In this document: one piece after another, positions 8,811-17,192 of the stretch | Layout of the letters: each line of letters starts with the position of its first letter | Position numbering within the stretch: position 1 is the stretch's first letter | NCBI RefSeq assembly: GCF_007066085.1 | Contig: NZ_CP041405.1 | Location: 620,001-684,000 of the forward strand | DNA: 64,000 bases | Source of the DNA: Paenibacillus thiaminolyticus | Lineage (GTDB): Bacteria > Bacillota > Bacilli > Paenibacillales > Paenibacillaceae | Reading direction: 5' to 3' | Program-made: the position numbers and the translations under genes | The notes under the pieces: generated by a model | Seen by the model: only the letters and a program-made list of their open reading frames with translations | Databases searched by the model: none | What the model was told of the DNA's origin: nothing

Positions 8811-8892
8811 GCTTACAACGCTGGCGTTGCCAATAAAGCCGGGGCGATAAGCCCGAAATGACGACTTTATTGTAGTAGCTACTCCCCTTCAA
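8801..8892 (-). promoter_or_regulatory. yybP-ykoY manganese riboswitch aptamer
   Basis: The minus strand reads GAAGGGGAGTAGCT at the 5' side, then an AATAAAG...CTTTATT helix enclosing GTCGTCA and CCCCGGC segments, then GGCAACGCC and AGCGTTGTAAGC, ending in AAGACCTTTACC. These are the conserved L1 and L3 elements and helices of the yybP-ykoY class known from Bacillus and Lactococcus, which binds Mn2+ and relieves termination. A strong promoter precedes it and a terminator follows. The usual targets are Mn exporters (MntP, P-type ATPases, YkoY/TerC); none follows here. Confidence 0.88.
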
Positions 8893-8919
8893 TGAAGAAA
8901 GCGCTATTCGGTTACTCCG

Positions 8920-8949
8920 ATTATATAGGTACGCGGGAGGGCATGTCAA
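8920..8949 (-). promoter_or_regulatory. Sigma-A promoter of the riboswitch transcript
   Basis: Perfect -35 TTGACA (8944-8949) and perfect -10 TATAAT (8920-8925) on the minus strand with an 18-base spacer, about 25 bases upstream of the aptamer. Confidence 0.85.
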
Positions 8950-9047
8950 CTAGCGTTCACGGCCGCAGTCCATTCCCGTTTGCATTCATAAGCATGCTTG
9001 GATACACTACATAATAACGGGAAAGACAAAATGTGGAGGGACATGCG

Positions 9048-10268
9048 ATGAGCCGCCAGAAGCTCCAAGACAGACTGAAAATGAAAAAGGTCGAACCGAA
9101 GCATGGAGACCAATTCAATGACCTGCTTCGCTATGTATTTCAAGTCACCAACCATGATCTGCAGACGTTCGGCTGGGAGAACCGCGAGATTGCGCAGGCG
9201 AAGCTGCCTGTACTGAAGGAGGCCGATGTTCTCGGCTGGTTCGATGGCGACAAGCTGATCTCCCAGTTGGCCGTGTATCCGTTTCAGGTCAATATTTTCG
9301 GAGAGATCTATGATATGGGCGGCTTGACCGGCGTAGGCACTTATCCGGAATACGCCAATCTCGGCCTGATGAGCCAATTAATGCGCCAGGCGCTCGCGAA
9401 CATGCGCGAACGTGAGCAATCGATATCGTATCTGTATCCGTATTCGATTCCGTTCTACCGCCGCAAGGGCTGGGAGATCATCTCCGACAAAATCTCGTTC
9501 GAGGTGAAGGATACACAGCTCCCGAAGCTCAAGACGGTGCCCGGCAGCGTGGAGCGTCTCTCGATTGATCACCCGGATATTCGCGACGTATACAGACGCT
9601 TCGCCATGGCCCATCACGGAGCGATGCTGCGGAGCGATCTCGCATGGGAAGAATATTTGCGCTGGGATCTAGACGATCTGACGGTGGCGGTCTATTATGA
9701 CGAGGATCAGAAGCCGCAAGGCTATCTGCTCTATTGGATTGCGGAAGAAGTGTTCCACATGAAGGAAATGGTGTTCATTGACGGAGAGGCACGCGCGGGG
9801 CTGTGGAATTTCATCAGCGCCCATTTCTCGATGATTACACGGGTCAAAGGCCATATTTACACAACTGAGCCTCTCGCCTTCCTGCTCGAGGACAGCGACA
9901 TCAAGGAGACGATCTCCCCATACTATATGGCGCGAATCGTCGATATTCACCGCTTCGTGAAGCAATATCCGTTCCTGCCCCAGGCGGCGGCATGCCAACT
10001 GACCTTCATGCTTCACGACCCGATGCTGGAATGGAATCAGGGCAAATTCACGCTGAAGGTGGATGAGCAGGGCCGCGGCCACTTGAATGAGGGCGGAGGC
10101 GTCCCGGCAGCGGCCTTCGATATTCAGACGCTGACGACGATGCTGATGGGCTACAAGCGTCCCGCTTATTTGGCGCGGGCAGGCCGCTTCCAGGCGCAGC
10201 AGGCGACGATTGAGCAGCTAGAGAAGCTGATCGATCGCCAGACGCCTTATTTTTCGGATTACTTTTGA
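9048..10268 (+). CDS. GNAT acetyltransferase with C-terminal SCP2-like domain (Eis-like)
   Basis: About 406 residues in the arrangement of the Eis family: an N-terminal GNAT domain with the acetyl-CoA strand (GGLTGVGTYPEYANLGLMSQLMRQAL, about residues 85-110), a second degenerate GNAT fold, and a C-terminal SCP2-like domain (FTLKVDEQGRGHLNEGGG). Eis proteins acetylate amines on aminoglycosides or proteins; the substrate here is unknown. The ATG at 9048 is preferred over 9033 because GGAGGG sits 7 bases before it. A terminator follows, so it is monocistronic. Confidence 0.85.
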   Translation: MSRQKLQDRLKMKKVEPKHGDQFNDLLRYVFQVTNHDLQTFGWENREIAQAKLPVLKEADVLGWFDGDKLISQLAVYPFQVNIFGEIYDMGGLTGVGTYPEYANLGLMSQLMRQALANMREREQSISYLYPYSIPFYRRKGWEIISDKISFEVKDTQLPKLKTVPGSVERLSIDHPDIRDVYRRFAMAHHGAMLRSDLAWEEYLRWDLDDLTVAVYYDEDQKPQGYLLYWIAEEVFHMKEMVFIDGEARAGLWNFISAHFSMITRVKGHIYTTEPLAFLLEDSDIKETISPYYMARIVDIHRFVKQYPFLPQAAACQLTFMLHDPMLEWNQGKFTLKVDEQGRGHLNEGGGVPAAAFDIQTLTTMLMGYKRPAYLARAGRFQAQQATIEQLEKLIDRQTPYFSDYF

Positions 10269-10279
10269 ACGGCTGCGCT

Positions 10280-10318
10280 ATTGGCCCCCTGCCTTTCGGG
10301 TACGGGGCCAATGCTTTT
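10280..10318 (+). terminator. Rho-independent terminator
   Basis: ATTGGCCCC pairs with GGGGCCAAT around a GC-rich loop and is followed by GCTTTTCCTT. It separates the acetyltransferase from the convergent VanY-like gene and may serve both. Confidence 0.75.
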
Positions 10319-10320
10319 CC

Positions 10321-11130
10321 TTATTCGCCTTCGCCGTTATCCACCCCATAATACTCTTCCAGCGTCATCCCCTCTGCCTCTAACCGTTCGGCCAGATCCC
10401 GGCCGACATAGCGGAGATGCCACGGTTCATACTGATACCCGGTTATCTCCTCCTTCCCGCGCGGATAGCGGATAATATAGCCGAAGCGGTGCGCATGCTT
10501 CGCCAGCCACTTCGCTTCCTTCGTATCCGCGAAGCAGTCCTGGACCGCGCACCGGCCGTCGCTGCCGGACAGATCGACCGCCAAGCCAGTCTCATGCTCG
10601 CTGTGGCCCGGGGCAGCGCTGTATGAGCTTGCCCGCCGGGAACCTTCGGTATGGACATATTGACCGTAGACCGCCGCCTGCGCGGCAGACGAGCGGTAAG
10701 CCGAGACGCTGGCCAGATATACATCTTCCCGCTCGGCCGCGGCGAACAGCCGCTCCAATGCCTGGGCCGCTTCCCGGCGCAGCAAATACCGCTTCGACTT
10801 CATTCCCGTAAGCGTCCGCACCTTCGGGAAGGTCAGATCGCGCGGCGCATAACCAGGGGGAAGTCCGTGCCGCTTATTGACGAGAACCCCCGGGCTGTCC
10901 GCCCCCGGAAGGGGGCGCCTGGCCTGCTTGCCGGCTAGCTTGTCCCGCTCTGCTGCGGATGGTGCAGCTTCCCGCGAAGGCGACGAAGGCGCCTCTCCTT
11001 CTCGAATGCCGGCTTGGCCGGCCGCAAGCTGCTCCGTTGCTTGCGGCAGAGCCGAGGGAGCCCTGCAGCCGAAGCATATTGTGCAGAACAGACTGCAACA
11101 GAGGATGCATATGAAAGCTCTACCAGTCAC
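10321..11130 (-). CDS. D-Ala-D-Ala carboxypeptidase, VanY/M15B family lipoprotein
   Basis: Zinc D,D- or L,D-carboxypeptidase acting on peptidoglycan stem peptides outside the cell. Zinc ligands and catalytic residues are seen in SEHETGLAVDLSGSDG (HxxxxxxxD) and YEPWHLRYVG (ExWH), and the substrate-binding SVSAYRSSAAQ segment is present. The GTG at 11130 is taken as start: AAGGAG lies 8 bases upstream, and translation from it gives a compact lipoprotein signal (VTGRAFICILCCSLFC, then TICFGC with the lipidated Cys at about 22). The longer frame to 11187 adds a hydrophilic segment that would spoil the signal. A low-complexity linker with Pro/Ser/Ala follows the signal. Confidence 0.87.
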   Translation of the reverse strand: MTGRAFICILCCSLFCTICFGCRAPSALPQATEQLAAGQAGIREGEAPSSPSREAAPSAAERDKLAGKQARRPLPGADSPGVLVNKRHGLPPGYAPRDLTFPKVRTLTGMKSKRYLLRREAAQALERLFAAAEREDVYLASVSAYRSSAAQAAVYGQYVHTEGSRRASSYSAAPGHSEHETGLAVDLSGSDGRCAVQDCFADTKEAKWLAKHAHRFGYIIRYPRGKEEITGYQYEPWHLRYVGRDLAERLEAEGMTLEEYYGVDNGEGE

Positions 11131-11231
11131 GTTCAAGGCTCCTTCCTGCTTTGGCAACGCTCTACCATACGAGCATAATGATGTCATTAGGTAGTGTGCA
11201 CCATTTTGCCGGAACCATGAAATCTCTTATA

Positions 11232-11265
11232 CAAAAAAAGCACCTAACAATAGCTGTCAGGTGCT
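11232..11265 (-). terminator. Rho-independent terminator of ctc
   Basis: On the minus strand AGCACCTGACA pairs with TGTTAGGTGCT (one mismatch) and is followed by seven Ts, about 40 bases after the ctc stop. Confidence 0.85.
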
Positions 11266-11303
11266 GTGTTCTACTCAATATAGATAAGGGCTGATACGCT
11301 AAC

Positions 11304-11909
11304 CTACTTCGCTGCGCCCTCGACGGAATCTTCTTCCGTCTCCGCCGCCCCGGCGCCGCGCGGAAGAATAATGGAAGCCAGCAGCTCGGTGCCCGTTCCG
11401 GTCAGCTGGATGCCTGCCGGCAGCTTCAATTCGCTGGCCGTCAGCTTGTCCCCCACTTTCAGATGAGAAATGTCGACGGGAATCGAGGTAGGCAGAGCGG
11501 AAGGAAGACCTTCGACTTCAAGCTCCACTTCCTGGGTCTGCAATACGCCGCCCACCTTCGTGCCGGCTGCGACCCCTTGATAATCCAGCGCGATCTTGAC
11601 ACGCAGCGGCTTGTTCTCGGACACCTCCTGGATATCGAGGTGGATCCAGTTGCCCCAGCGCTCTTGCACAGCTTTGATAACGGCAGGAATGGTCTTGCCT
11701 TCGACCTTCAGGTGGAACAATTCGGAACGACTCGTACGCGCGAACTTATAGACTTCCTTCGCATCCAGATGTATTGGAATTCCCTCCATGGACGGACCGT
11801 AGACAACGGCCGGAATCCGCCCGCCCTGGCGCAGGCTGCGGTTGGAGGAACGCTTGAAATCCGTTCTCCGTTCAGCGGTAAGTTGAGAAGTATTGCCCTG
11901 TGCACTCAT
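11304..11909 (-). CDS. ctc: Ribosomal protein bL25 / general stress protein Ctc
   Basis: Binds 5S rRNA in the large ribosomal subunit; the long TL5/Ctc form also has a C-terminal beta domain. The N-terminal L25 domain (SNRSLRQGGRIPAVVYG) and the C-terminal domain (DYQGVAAGTKVGGVLQTQ, ELEVEGLPSALP) are both present and 201 residues is the normal long-form length. The ATG at 11909 is chosen: AAGGAGG lies 10 bases upstream, while the frame to 11945 has no site. The tail is acidic (AAETEEDSVEGAAK). In Bacillus subtilis the gene is sigma-B controlled, and a sigma-B-like promoter is visible here too. Confidence 0.95.
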   Translation of the reverse strand: MSAQGNTSQLTAERRTDFKRSSNRSLRQGGRIPAVVYGPSMEGIPIHLDAKEVYKFARTSRSELFHLKVEGKTIPAVIKAVQERWGNWIHLDIQEVSENKPLRVKIALDYQGVAAGTKVGGVLQTQEVELEVEGLPSALPTSIPVDISHLKVGDKLTASELKLPAGIQLTGTGTELLASIILPRGAGAAETEEDSVEGAAK

Positions 11910-11980
11910 GACATAACAACCTCCTTCAATGTTCCCTATGCTCACAGAAGATGTGAAGTATAATAGGGTTATAGATCAAC

Positions 11981-12006
11981 TTACCCAATGCGGAACGGAG
12001 TGAAAC
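11981..12006 (-). promoter_or_regulatory. Sigma-B-like promoter upstream of ctc
   Basis: On the minus strand GTTTCA (12001-12006) and GGGTAA (11981-11986) are separated by 14 bases, matching the Bacillus sigma-B pattern GTTTAA-N14-GGGWAW closely; it lies 72 bases before the ctc start. Many Paenibacillus lack sigB, so this may be used by another sigma factor. An AT-rich direct repeat (TTTAGAAAA twice) lies just upstream near 12013-12030. Confidence 0.4.
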
Positions 12007-12070
12007 AGCTTTTTTCTAAATTTTCTAAATATTTGATCCTTCCGTTATTTTCTCGAAGGGATGACCGCCT

Positions 12071-12313
12071 TCACAGCTTCGATTTCGCGGCCTCATGCAG
12101 GTAATACCGCTTCCCTGTCGCCGGATCATAGTACACGGTAACGATCTGCCCGGTCGTCGGATCGCGGGATACTTCCCGTGTCGGGATGCAGCCGTCCGGC
12201 ACCTCCTCCGCCTGCTCCAGATGCAGTCTGCGGTCCTTCTTCCTGGCGACCAGCAGCAGGATCAGGAACAAAATGAGCTGGAAGCCGAAATACGCCAGTA
12301 TCCACTTCAGCAT
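12071..12313 (-). CDS. Small membrane protein downstream of ybjQ
   Basis: An 80-residue frame beginning MLKWILAYFGFQLILFLILL, that is, one N-terminal transmembrane helix (about 3-23), then a basic stop-transfer KKDRR and a hydrophilic tail with repeats of the kind DPTTGQIVTVYYDPATGKRYY. Family not recognised. GGAGGAG lies 5 bases before the ATG, and the ATG overlaps the end of the upstream ybjQ gene (ATGCTGA), indicating translational coupling. A longer frame through the ybjQ region is an artefact of the overlap. Probably a membrane-anchored partner of the YbjQ protein (inference from coupling). Confidence 0.75.
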   Translation of the reverse strand: MLKWILAYFGFQLILFLILLLVARKKDRRLHLEQAEEVPDGCIPTREVSRDPTTGQIVTVYYDPATGKRYYLHEAAKSKL

Positions 12314-12636
12314 GGCGTCTCCTCCACCAGGATCACCGCTGTACCATAGGCGACAATCTCGCTCATCCGGTTCCCCGCCTCCCCTGAATCGAAGCGCACC
12401 ATCACGATGCCGTTGGCGCCCATCGTCCGGGCGTTCGCCACCATCCGATCCAGCGCCTGCTTGCGCGCGTCTTCCAGCATCTCGGTATATTGACGAATCT
12501 CCCCGCCGACCAGGCCTTTGACGGCGGCGGCTATATCTTTGCCGATGCCGCGCGATCGGACCGTCAGTCCGAAGACGGGGCCGATCGCCTCTTTCACTTT
12601 CCAGTTCGGGGGACACTCTGTAGTCACAATAATCAT
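12307..12636 (-). CDS. YbjQ family (UPF0145) protein
   Basis: A 109-residue cytoplasmic protein of the YbjQ/UPF0145 family, which forms pentameric rings and whose function is unknown. Family features are GLTVRSRGIGKDIAAAVKGLVGGEI, the ARKQALDRMVANARTMGANGIV helix and VRFDSGEA...EIVAYGTAV. The normal length is about 105-110. AAGGAGAG precedes the ATG by 9 bases. It is translationally coupled to the small membrane protein behind it. An AT-rich palindrome of the TTAAT-N3-ATTAA class lies about 90 bases upstream. Confidence 0.9.
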   Translation of the reverse strand: MIIVTTECPPNWKVKEAIGPVFGLTVRSRGIGKDIAAAVKGLVGGEIRQYTEMLEDARKQALDRMVANARTMGANGIVMVRFDSGEAGNRMSEIVAYGTAVILVEETPC

Positions 12637-12720
12637 GGGTTAGCTCTCTCCTTATCTTCATGGCATGGTATAGATGATACGAGAGAGCCGGGGGAATCGT
12701 TCAATTCAACGGAGCGGATT

Positions 12721-12742
12721 ATAATTAATGTCATTAATTAGT
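12721..12742. promoter_or_regulatory. AT-rich palindrome, class B copy 1
   Basis: TTAATGTCATTAA core inside TAATTAATG and TCATTAATTA arms, about 90 bases upstream of ybjQ. The same word order recurs at 18142, 59680 and 60686. A regulator site is likely; the regulator is unknown. Confidence 0.45.
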
Positions 12743-12797
12743 TGTAAATGCTTGCTATTTAGACTTTTAGGAGGAAATGTCGAATAGAACCACACTT

Positions 12798-12825
12798 AGT
12801 TTACATAATATATATTATGTCGTAC
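12798..12825. repeat. dif-like site 1 (11-6-11 layout)
   Basis: Left arm AGTTTACATAA, centre TATATA, right arm TTATGTCGTAC. The left arm read on the other strand is TTATGTAAACT, identical to the XerD half-site of the Bacillus subtilis dif, and the centre is the same as in dif. It sits between the mocR stop and ybjQ. Confidence 0.6.
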
Positions 12826-12850
12826 TTAATGCGTTCCATTTACCGGTCGC

Positions 12851-14311
12851 TTACCGGCCGCGAATCAGCTGCGGAAGCAGCTTCAGCGCATGCTCCAGCT
12901 CAGGCACCGACGCATAGGCATAGGACAAGCGCAGCTGGCGGACCGCAGAACGGTCATACAGCACCCCGGGATTCAATAAGATGCCATGCTTCAACGCCTG
13001 ATTGAACAGCCGCTGCACCGGAACCGGCGACCTCAGGCTGACCCAGACATAGAAGCCCCCCTCCGGCTTCGACCAGTCGGCAATATCCGGCCAGTAGACG
13101 TCCAGCAGCGCCAGCATGGCGTCGCGCCGCTCCCGCAGCCGTTGGCGTATCTCGTTCAGATGAGGCAGATGCATGCCGGAAGCGAACCACATTTTCGCGG
13201 CCTGCTGCGACAAAGAGCTGGAGCCGTAATCGGTTTGCATTTTAATATCGGCCAACCGCTCGATAACCGGCTCCGGGCCGGCAACCCAGCCGATCCGCAA
13301 GCCGGGACTGACCGATTTCGACATCGTGCCCACATGCAGGACGATGCCATGCTCATCGCGTGACTTCAACGGCGCCGGAGGCTCCCGATCAAGCCATAAT
13401 TCCTGGTATGCGCCGTCTTCCAGCACTGGCAGCCCGATCGTCTCGCATAATGTCAGCAGCTGCTGACGGCGTAAGTCGCTCATCACCGTTCCGGTCGGAT
13501 TGTGGAAGGTCGGAATCGTATAGAGCATCGAGGCGCGATAGGTCCGCCAGCACCGCTCGAGCTCGGACAGACGAAGCCCTTCCTCGTCCACCGGCAAGCC
13601 AATCAGCTTCATGCCGGCCGATTGGAACGCGTGAATCGAATATAAGTATGACGGCTTCTCCAGCAAGATGGCCGACTGGCGCCCCAGCAGCCCGGCCGAG
13701 ATGAGCTGAAGCGCCTGCAGCGCTCCGGAGACGATGAGGATGGCCGACGGCGACGCCTGGATTCCTTGGCGGGCTAACTCCCGGCTCAGTAGCCGCCTTA
13801 GCTCTTCATCCCCTTGCGGGTGCTCGTAGCCAAGGGAGACGGGCCGCTCGGCCAAGGAAGCGAAGAGCTCCCGGATCTGTTCCTGTGGCAGAAGCTCGGG
13901 CGATAACTCGCCTGTGCCGAGCCGGATGATATCCGGATCGAATTCCAGCCGGTTAATGCGCTGGATCATCGGCAGATTCGGGTAATGCGCCCCTTCTTCG
14001 ACGTATGCGTTCCAATCCGGCAGATTCATCGGGCGCCGGGCGCGCTGCTCATCGGGAATGCCGATGACCCGGGTGCCGCCTCGGCCCCGGCCTTCAATCC
14101 ACCCTTCTGCCATCAGCGCTTCCATCGCGGTAACGACCGTGCTTCGATTGACGCCGAAGGCTTCGGCCAGCGTCCGCTGCGGCGGAAGCTTCATGCCGAT
14201 GCTCCATTCGCCGCTGCGAATCCTCGCTTGAACATATTGCTCGATCTGTCTGTAGATGGGCAGCGGAAGCCGGAGATCCGGCTTCCAATCCGCCTTATAT
14301 ATATTCGGCAT
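12851..14311 (-). CDS. MocR-type regulator (GntR HTH fused to PLP aminotransferase fold)
   Basis: Transcription factor of the MocR/PdxR class. The N-terminal GntR winged helix spans about residues 12-80 (IYRQIEQYVQARIRSGEW, PPQRTLAEAFGVNRSTV) and a fold-type-I aminotransferase domain fills the rest, with the PLP-binding Lys expected in GTMSKSVSPGLRIGW and the YTIPTFHNPTG substrate loop. The length of 486 is typical. GGAAGGAG precedes the ATG. It is transcribed divergently from a LysE-type exporter gene, with a shared 176-base control region, so it most likely controls that exporter or itself in response to an amino acid or amine (inference). Confidence 0.93.
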   Translation of the reverse strand: MPNIYKADWKPDLRLPLPIYRQIEQYVQARIRSGEWSIGMKLPPQRTLAEAFGVNRSTVVTAMEALMAEGWIEGRGRGGTRVIGIPDEQRARRPMNLPDWNAYVEEGAHYPNLPMIQRINRLEFDPDIIRLGTGELSPELLPQEQIRELFASLAERPVSLGYEHPQGDEELRRLLSRELARQGIQASPSAILIVSGALQALQLISAGLLGRQSAILLEKPSYLYSIHAFQSAGMKLIGLPVDEEGLRLSELERCWRTYRASMLYTIPTFHNPTGTVMSDLRRQQLLTLCETIGLPVLEDGAYQELWLDREPPAPLKSRDEHGIVLHVGTMSKSVSPGLRIGWVAGPEPVIERLADIKMQTDYGSSSLSQQAAKMWFASGMHLPHLNEIRQRLRERRDAMLALLDVYWPDIADWSKPEGGFYVWVSLRSPVPVQRLFNQALKHGILLNPGVLYDRSAVRQLRLSYAYASVPELEHALKLLPQLIRGR

Positions 14312-14367
14312 CGGCCGCTCTCCTTCCCTGACCGTCCGCAGGCCGGAAGCCTGCGCGTCGCAGTTCC

Positions 14368-14401
14368 ATTATAGCTTTTGGTTGGGCTCGGACACAACCA
14401 A
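14368..14401 (-). promoter_or_regulatory. mocR promoter with overlapping palindromic operator
   Basis: On the minus strand TTGTGT (14392-14397) and TATAAT (14368-14373) are 18 bases apart. The inverted repeat TTGGTTG-N10-CAACCAA (14378-14401) covers the spacer and -35, placed for autoregulation by MocR. Confidence 0.55.
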
Positions 14402-14408
14402 ATGGTCG

Positions 14409-14437
14409 GTGACAACCCGAAGCCGGGCAGGTATGCT
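14409..14437 (+). promoter_or_regulatory. Candidate promoter of the LysE-family gene
   Basis: GTGACA (14409-14414) and TATGCT (14432-14437) with a 17-base spacer, directly beside the mocR operator. Confidence 0.45.
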
Positions 14438-14487
14438 TGACCTTGTCCTGCGCAAGACGCAACAAGCAACAGGAAGGAAGAGAACAG

Positions 14488-15102
14488 ATGTGGGAACCTT
14501 TTGTCCATGGAATATTGCTGGCATTCGGACTGATATTGCCGTTAGGAGTTCAGAACGTATTCATTTTCAATCAGGGAGCGCTGCATTCCCGGCTGTGGAA
14601 GGCGGCGCCGGCCGTCATCACCGCCTCCTTGTGCGATACGCTGCTCATCGTGCTCGCCGTTCAAGGCGTATCGCTGCTGCTTCTCCAATGGATCTGGCTG
14701 AAAAATGTGCTGTTCGCCGCCGGATTTCTGTTTCTCCTCTATATTGGGTATAGTCTGTGGAAATCGGCCGGAGACGGCGTTCAGCAGCACCATCGCGCGG
14801 ATACGATCAAGCGGCAAATGATCTTTACGGCTTCGGTGTCGCTGTTGAACCCGCACGCGATTATGGACACGATCGGAGTCATCGGCACGAGCTCATTGCA
14901 GTATGCGGGAATGGACCGGGTTATATTTGCCGCCGCCGCCGTGCTCATATCCTGGTTATGGTTCATCTCCCTGGCGATCGCCGGCAGGGTGCTGCGCAAG
15001 CTGGATACGACGGGCCAACGCCTGGCTTGGCTGAACAAAGGATCGGCCGTCTTGATATGGGGAATGGCCGGATACATGCTGCTGACGTTGCTGAAGGGGT
15101 AG
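14488..15102 (+). CDS. LysE/ArgO-family amino acid exporter
   Basis: Inner-membrane efflux protein of 204 residues with about six transmembrane helices. The family start motif is clear: GILLAFGLILPLGVQNVFIFNQGAL, where the conserved GPxxxxV-type loop is PLGVQNVF, and SLLNPHAIMDTIGVIG matches the NPxxxxD segment of ArgO/LysE. The ATG at 14488 is chosen because AGGAAGG precedes it; the longer frame from a TTG at 14437 has none and would start at the -10 box. Divergent to mocR, which probably senses the exported amino acid or a relative. Confidence 0.92.
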   Translation: MWEPFVHGILLAFGLILPLGVQNVFIFNQGALHSRLWKAAPAVITASLCDTLLIVLAVQGVSLLLLQWIWLKNVLFAAGFLFLLYIGYSLWKSAGDGVQQHHRADTIKRQMIFTASVSLLNPHAIMDTIGVIGTSSLQYAGMDRVIFAAAAVLISWLWFISLAIAGRVLRKLDTTGQRLAWLNKGSAVLIWGMAGYMLLTLLKG

Positions 15103-15435
15103 CGGACAGCTGCATCAGGGGAACCGTCGTCTGGAAGGAGCTGAATACGAGTCCGCGGCGCCGTGCCGTTCCGCGGTCCCGTCACCGGTCTGGCCAGATC
15201 GATGATTGACAGAATGCTTTCAGATGACCGCAGCCGATCGGTTTTGCCCCAATAAGCCAGCCGTTCAGAAGATGAACTGCGCAAAAATTGTGGAGGCAAT
15301 CGAGCCAAATAGTCCGGGCATAGCGACGCAGCAGTGATGATACAGGCAAAGAGCGAATAATTATGAGGGAAAGAGGCATCACAACTCGCCATTCATGGCC
15401 ATACGGTGCCTAATCCATGTCAAGGAGGCGGTGGA
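15103..15435. other. Intergenic region without recognisable gene
   Basis: Between the exporter and the fucosidase. A GC-rich palindrome (CCGCGG twice, about 15152-15175) is present; I see no open frame with a binding site, no riboswitch and no clear promoter. Confidence 0.4.
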
Positions 15436-17184
15436 ATGAATGTAGCAGGGGCGGTTCAACAAGCGAAACGCATGCAGGCAGAGCGGATGAGCTGGTGGAC
15501 GGAAGCGAAGTTCGGCATGTTCATTCATTGGGGACTGTATGCCCTTCCCGGAGAAGGCGAATGGCATATGTACGGGTCGAAAATCCCGGTTGCCGAATAT
15601 GAATCGCTGGCAGAGCAATTCAATCCCGTGCGCTTCAACGCGCGGGAATGGGTGCGGCTGGCACGGCAGGCGGGCATGAAATACATCGTGATTACCGCCA
15701 AGCATCACGACGGATTCGCGATGTATGGTTCCCAGGCCGAACCGTTCAATATCGTCGATGCGACGCCATTCCAGCGCGATCCGATGAAGGAGCTGGCGCA
15801 GGCCTGTCAGGAGGAAGGCATCCGCCTTTGCTTCTATTATTCACATGTCATCGACTGGCACCATCCGCACTCGGTGCATCAATCCGCCAACAACATATGG
15901 GATTACAAAATGGAAGAGAAGCAATTCGATCTGTATTGGAATGAGCTTGTGAAGCCGCAACTCAGGGAGCTGCTCACCGAATACGGTCCGATCGGCCTCA
16001 TCTGGTTCGATACGGCGGGCGGGTTGTCGAAGGAAGACAGCGAGGATATCGTCGCCCATGTGCGCCGCCTTCAGCCGGATTGTCTCATTAACAGCCGGGT
16101 CAGCCATTACCGGGGAATGGGCGATTATCAATCCAAGGGTGACAATGAGACGCCAATGTACGGAGAGGAGTCCCAGCCGTGGGAGACGCCGATGACATTG
16201 AATGAGACATGGGGATATTGCCCGAAGGATCAAGTATGGAAGACGGCGGACTCCCTCATTCGCAAGCTCGTGAACATCGTGAGCAAGGGAGGTAACCTGC
16301 TGTTAAATGTCGGTCCGTCGCCAAAAGGAACGATACCGGAGCCGGCAGTGGAACGGCTGCGCGAGATCGGGACGTGGACGGAGCGGAATGCGGAAGCGAT
16401 CTACGGCACTGCAGCGAGCCCCTTCCCATACGAGTTCGATTGGGGTGCCGTGACGGCGAAGCCGGGACGCCTCTTCCTTCATGTATTCAATGACAAGTGG
16501 CCGCGCGGCCACTTGAAGCTGCAAGGGATGCGCAGCCGCGTACTCAAGGCGTACCTGCTCGCCGATCCGTTGAAACGAGTGCTTCCCCTCACCCATACCT
16601 ATCATGGCGGCACGGAACGCCATACTTTATCCGTCTCCCTGCCGGACACGGCCCCGGATCAGTCGGTATCTGTGATCGTGCTGGAAGTCGAGGATGTGAA
16701 CGATCTCGATACCGGATTCACGGTGCTCCCGTCCGGCATGCTGAAGGTTGACGTAACGTCAGGAGAGGTGACGAAGGCGGACGGCCTCGGCGATGGAACC
16801 ATGGCGGCGCGGCGTGCGGCCTGGGACATCGCGATCACCGAGCCTGGCACCTATTCGCTCTCACTGATTAGCTTCAAGCGCGCCGACGGGGCGCTCGCCG
16901 ATTCCTATGCCGAAGGCATCCGGCTAACGTTCGCCGGCGAGACGATCGAGACGGTGCCGCAGGAAGATTCGATCATCGCCGAATCCCCGGCATGCCAGCA
17001 TCCTTACAAGGAGGTCCATTCCCGGCTCGCGAACGTCTTCATTCCGGTACCCGGCACCTATGAGCTGACGCTTACCTCCACCCTCATCAAGGATCGCAAT
17101 CCGAGATTCACCGAGATCTGGCAGGCGGACAAAGTAAAGCTCCGTTCCGTCATGCTGGAACGGGCCGATTCGCAGCAGCGATAG
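15436..17184 (+). CDS. Alpha-L-fucosidase, GH29 family
   Basis: Retaining glycoside hydrolase releasing L-fucose from fucosylated glycans. The GH29 core is evident: EAKFGMFIHWGLYALP, KYIVITAKHHDGFAM, and the nucleophile Asp at residue 192 in GLIWFDTAGG; NETWGYCPKD and GNLLLNVGPSPKG follow. A C-terminal beta-domain (about 440-582) resembles the carbohydrate-binding region of the family. There is no signal peptide, so it likely acts on imported oligosaccharides. The ATG at 15436 follows AAGGAGG by 7-8 bases; the frame from 15406 is an artefact. No sugar transporter is adjacent. Confidence 0.93.
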   Translation: MNVAGAVQQAKRMQAERMSWWTEAKFGMFIHWGLYALPGEGEWHMYGSKIPVAEYESLAEQFNPVRFNAREWVRLARQAGMKYIVITAKHHDGFAMYGSQAEPFNIVDATPFQRDPMKELAQACQEEGIRLCFYYSHVIDWHHPHSVHQSANNIWDYKMEEKQFDLYWNELVKPQLRELLTEYGPIGLIWFDTAGGLSKEDSEDIVAHVRRLQPDCLINSRVSHYRGMGDYQSKGDNETPMYGEESQPWETPMTLNETWGYCPKDQVWKTADSLIRKLVNIVSKGGNLLLNVGPSPKGTIPEPAVERLREIGTWTERNAEAIYGTAASPFPYEFDWGAVTAKPGRLFLHVFNDKWPRGHLKLQGMRSRVLKAYLLADPLKRVLPLTHTYHGGTERHTLSVSLPDTAPDQSVSVIVLEVEDVNDLDTGFTVLPSGMLKVDVTSGEVTKADGLGDGTMAARRAAWDIAITEPGTYSLSLISFKRADGALADSYAEGIRLTFAGETIETVPQEDSIIAESPACQHPYKEVHSRLANVFIPVPGTYELTLTSTLIKDRNPRFTEIWQADKVKLRSVMLERADSQQR

Positions 17185-17192
17185 CATCGTTC

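Noticed and set aside
12071..12661. 196-codon frame covering ybjQ and the small membrane gene
   Set aside because: Only its last 80 codons are a real gene; the first part is ybjQ in another frame.
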